Assembly: GCF_003050935.1 (NCBI RefSeq)
Contig: NZ_QAOX01000003.1
Span: 186,001-250,000, forward strand
DNA: 64,000 nt
Source: Luteibacter sp. OK325
GTDB lineage: Bacteria; Pseudomonadota; Gammaproteobacteria; Xanthomonadales; Rhodanobacteraceae
Reading direction: 5' to 3'
Made by a program: the position numbers and the translations under genes. This document shows positions 62,211 through 64,000 of the stretch, piece after piece (the first letter of the stretch is position 1; each line of letters starts with the position of its first letter). Under the pieces are notes generated by a model, which saw only the letters and a program-made list of their open reading frames with translations, had not been told where the DNA came from and made no database searches.

Positions 62211-62737
62211 CACTGGCCTCCCTGATGGTCGTTCAGCGGTTGGGTCTCACCGCCCACGGGCGGCGGCGTGGAGTCGGTCGGCTCGGGCAGGACGCTTTCG
62301 GTTTCCTGCACGTTGGTCGGGATCGGCACCGTGTCGTTCGCGTGGTTGTCGATCATCTCGACGCGCATATGCGAGTTTTCCTGGCTCTTGGTCTGGTTCT
62401 GGGCACGGGCGGCACCCAGGCGGGCCTTGGCCCGGGCCAGTTCGCTATCCGCACGCGACTCGTCGGCCAGCACGGCCGCCTCGTCGTATTTGCGGCTCGC
62501 CATGGCGGTTTGCGCCTGGCGGAACTTACCCTGCGCATAGTCGAGGTCGACCGGCGCATAATCGGCTGCACCTGCGTCGCGCGCCGCCTGTAGCTGAGCT
62601 AGTGCCTGATTCATGGCACCATCCGGCGGCGGAGCACTGGCGCAGCCAGCGAGAGTAGCAATCGCCAGGCCTAAGGAGGCCAGGGCGAGGAGCCGGCGGC
62701 CCTTGGAAAGGGCTTTCGACGGCAAGATGTGCACCAT
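62210..62737 (-). CDS. DUF4398-like lipoprotein
   Basis: The 175-residue lipoprotein has a lipobox LAGC (Cys at about residue 32) after a basic signal peptide. A helical domain follows (NQALAQLQAARDAGAADYAP; LDYAQGKFRQAQTAMASRKY) like the DUF4398 repeat, then a Pro/Glu-rich acidic tail. I use the ATG; a GTG one codon earlier has slightly better spacing to AGGA. It forms a two-gene operon with the following helical protein. Confidence 0.8.
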   Translation of the reverse strand: MVHILPSKALSKGRRLLALASLGLAIATLAGCASAPPPDGAMNQALAQLQAARDAGAADYAPVDLDYAQGKFRQAQTAMASRKYDEAAVLADESRADSELARAKARLGAARAQNQTKSQENSHMRVEMIDNHANDTVPIPTNVQETESVLPEPTDSTPPPVGGETQPLNDHQGGQ

Positions 62738-62834
62738 CACTCGTTATCCTCTTACAGGTTTGCGAGATATTGTCGATATATGAAGGTCTAGGCAGACCTC
62801 ATCTCGATTGTAATGCGAACGCCCGGGGGTTTAG

Positions 62835-63944
62835 GTGGATATCGGTTATTTCCTGAAGCTAATGGTGGACAAGGGCGCGTCGGACATGTTCCTGACGACC
62901 GGCGCCCCTGTGAACATCAAGGTGGAAGGCAAGCTCTACCCGTTAGGAAACACAGGCCTGCCCAGCGGCATGGTCAAGAAAATCGCCTATTCGCTCATGG
63001 ACGAGGGCCAGGTGCCCCAGTTCGAGCGCGATCTCGAGCTCAACATGGCCCTGGCCGTGAAGGAGGCGGGGCGCTTCCGCATCAACGTGTTCAAGCAGCG
63101 CGGCGAGATCGGCATGGTCATCCGTGCCATCAAGAGCGAGATTCCGTCGCTGGAAGAGCTGCGCCTGCCCACCATCTTCCGTGACCTGATCATGGAGCCG
63201 CGCGGGCTGATCCTCTGCGTCGGTGCCACCGGTTCCGGCAAGTCGACCACGCTGGCGGCCATGCTGGACCACCGCAACAACAACAGCTCGGGCCATATCC
63301 TCACCATCGAGGATCCCATCGAGTACCTGCACCGCCACAAGCGTTCCATCATCAACCAGCGCGAAGTAGGCCTGGACACGCACAGCTACCACGAGGCGTT
63401 GAAGAACGCGATGCGTGAGGCGCCGGACGTGATCATGATCGGCGAGATCCGCGACACGGAGACCATGGAGGCCGCCATCGCCTTCTCGGAAACCGGTCAC
63501 CTGTGCCTGGCCACCCTGCATTCGAACAATGCGGACCAGACGCTCGAGCGCATCCTGAACTTCTTCAACGAGTCGGCGCACAAGAACGTGCTGATGAACC
63601 TGGCCCTGAACCTGCGCGCGGTGATCAGCCAGCGTCTGGTGATCGGCAAGGACGGCCGCCGCATGCCGGCGACCGAGGTGCTGCTCAACACCCCGCTGAT
63701 CCGCGACATGATCCGTCGCGGCCAGATCCACGAGGTGAAGGACGCCATGGACCGCAGCCTGCAGGAAGGCATGCAGACCTTCGATCAGTCGCTGTACCGG
63801 CTGTACAAGGACGGCTACATCACCCTCGAGGAAACCCTGAATAAGGCGGACTCGCGCGATGGCCTGGCCCTGAAGATCCGCCTGTCCGAAGGCTCGACGA
63901 GCAACGAGTTCGCTTCCAGCGATCCCTACGGCATCGGCGTCTGA
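62835..63944 (+). CDS. pilU: Type IV pilus retraction ATPase PilU
   Basis: The 369-residue secretion-type ATPase has Walker A GATGSGKST (130-138), the Asp box TIEDPIEYLHRHKRSIINQR, and Walker B and His boxes (PDVIMIGEIRDTETMEAA; GHLCLATLHSNNADQTLERI). Sequence and the longer C-terminus (SNEFASSDPYGIGV) fit PilU rather than PilT. It assists PilT in pilus retraction. The start is a GTG after GGGGTTTAG. pilT is usually adjacent, but the upstream neighbours here are the DUF4398-like pair on the other strand. Confidence 0.94.
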   Translation: MDIGYFLKLMVDKGASDMFLTTGAPVNIKVEGKLYPLGNTGLPSGMVKKIAYSLMDEGQVPQFERDLELNMALAVKEAGRFRINVFKQRGEIGMVIRAIKSEIPSLEELRLPTIFRDLIMEPRGLILCVGATGSGKSTTLAAMLDHRNNNSSGHILTIEDPIEYLHRHKRSIINQREVGLDTHSYHEALKNAMREAPDVIMIGEIRDTETMEAAIAFSETGHLCLATLHSNNADQTLERILNFFNESAHKNVLMNLALNLRAVISQRLVIGKDGRRMPATEVLLNTPLIRDMIRRGQIHEVKDAMDRSLQEGMQTFDQSLYRLYKDGYITLEETLNKADSRDGLALKIRLSEGSTSNEFASSDPYGIGV

Positions 63945-63961
63945 GAGGCGAATAGGAGACA

Positions 63962-63985
63962 TGTGGGAGCCGCTTCAGCGGCGAA
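63962..63985. repeat. REP-like element at the window edge
   Basis: A clean left arm, TGTGGGAGCCGCTTCAGCGG and then CGAA, begins 18 bases after the pilU stop. A partner arm, if present, would lie beyond the window. Confidence 0.8.
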
Positions 63986-64000
63986 AAGCCAACGGAGCGA

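Overview
The window is high-GC, densely coded DNA from a gammaproteobacterium of the order Xanthomonadales. The family is most likely Rhodanobacteraceae (Luteibacter/Dyella-like), but the genus is an inference. Three things point there. An lps locus lies between etfA and metB, the position known from Xanthomonas. A rmlBACD-xanB-xanA gene order follows. REP-like palindromes of the form TGTGGGAGCCGCTTCAGCGG sit in intergenic DNA. No rRNA, tRNA, CRISPR array, transposase or prophage was seen.

Layout. 0-13 kb is housekeeping and accessory DNA: the end of a GtrB-like glycosyltransferase, a two-CBS protein, an MFS carrier, a serine hydrolase with a lysine-rich tail, a TonB-like protein, a MetJ-type ribbon-helix-helix protein fused to a long histone H1-like tail, gcvH, a DUF3103-like exported protein, gcvT, and a four-gene Mla/MCE lipid-transport operon. 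13-22 kb holds an amidase and the electron-transfer-flavoprotein genes; ETF-QO is separated from etfBA by two large glycosyltransferase genes. 22-47 kb is the variable surface-polysaccharide locus. Its plus-strand half (22.2-34.5 kb) carries a HAD-UbiA fusion, DprE1-like and DprE2-like enzymes, a nucleotide-sugar epimerase, three large polytopic membrane proteins, an FAD oxidoreductase and a GtrA-like protein. Its minus-strand half (34.5-46.8 kb) carries an LtaS-like phosphotransferase, another membrane protein, two tandem multi-domain GT2 glycosyltransferases, a methyltransferase with a C-terminal coiled coil, and the Wzt/Wzm exporter. 47-57 kb holds metB, dTDP-rhamnose genes (rfbBACD), GDP-mannose genes (manC, manB), a lipid-linked sugar pair (GT-C plus DPM1-like GT2) and a lone acetyltransferase. 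57-64 kb returns to housekeeping: glmS, cystathionine beta-synthase, a YdcH-like protein, two DUF4398-like envelope proteins and pilU.

How the genes fit together. rfbBACD and manCB supply dTDP-L-rhamnose and GDP-mannose. The GT2 and WbsX/RgpF-type enzymes would build an O-polysaccharide in the cytoplasm. The methyltransferase/coiled-coil protein is a candidate chain terminator and length ruler read by the full-length Wzt, and Wzm/Wzt export the chain. In parallel, the UbiA-HAD/DprE1/DprE2 set closely resembles the mycobacterial route to polyprenyl-phosphate-D-arabinofuranose. With the GtrA-like protein and the GT-C-like membrane proteins it suggests a periplasmic arabinofuranosylation system, which is the most interesting content of the window. 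No initiating WbaP/WecA-type transferase, O-antigen ligase or pilin gene is present here, so the acceptor remains open.
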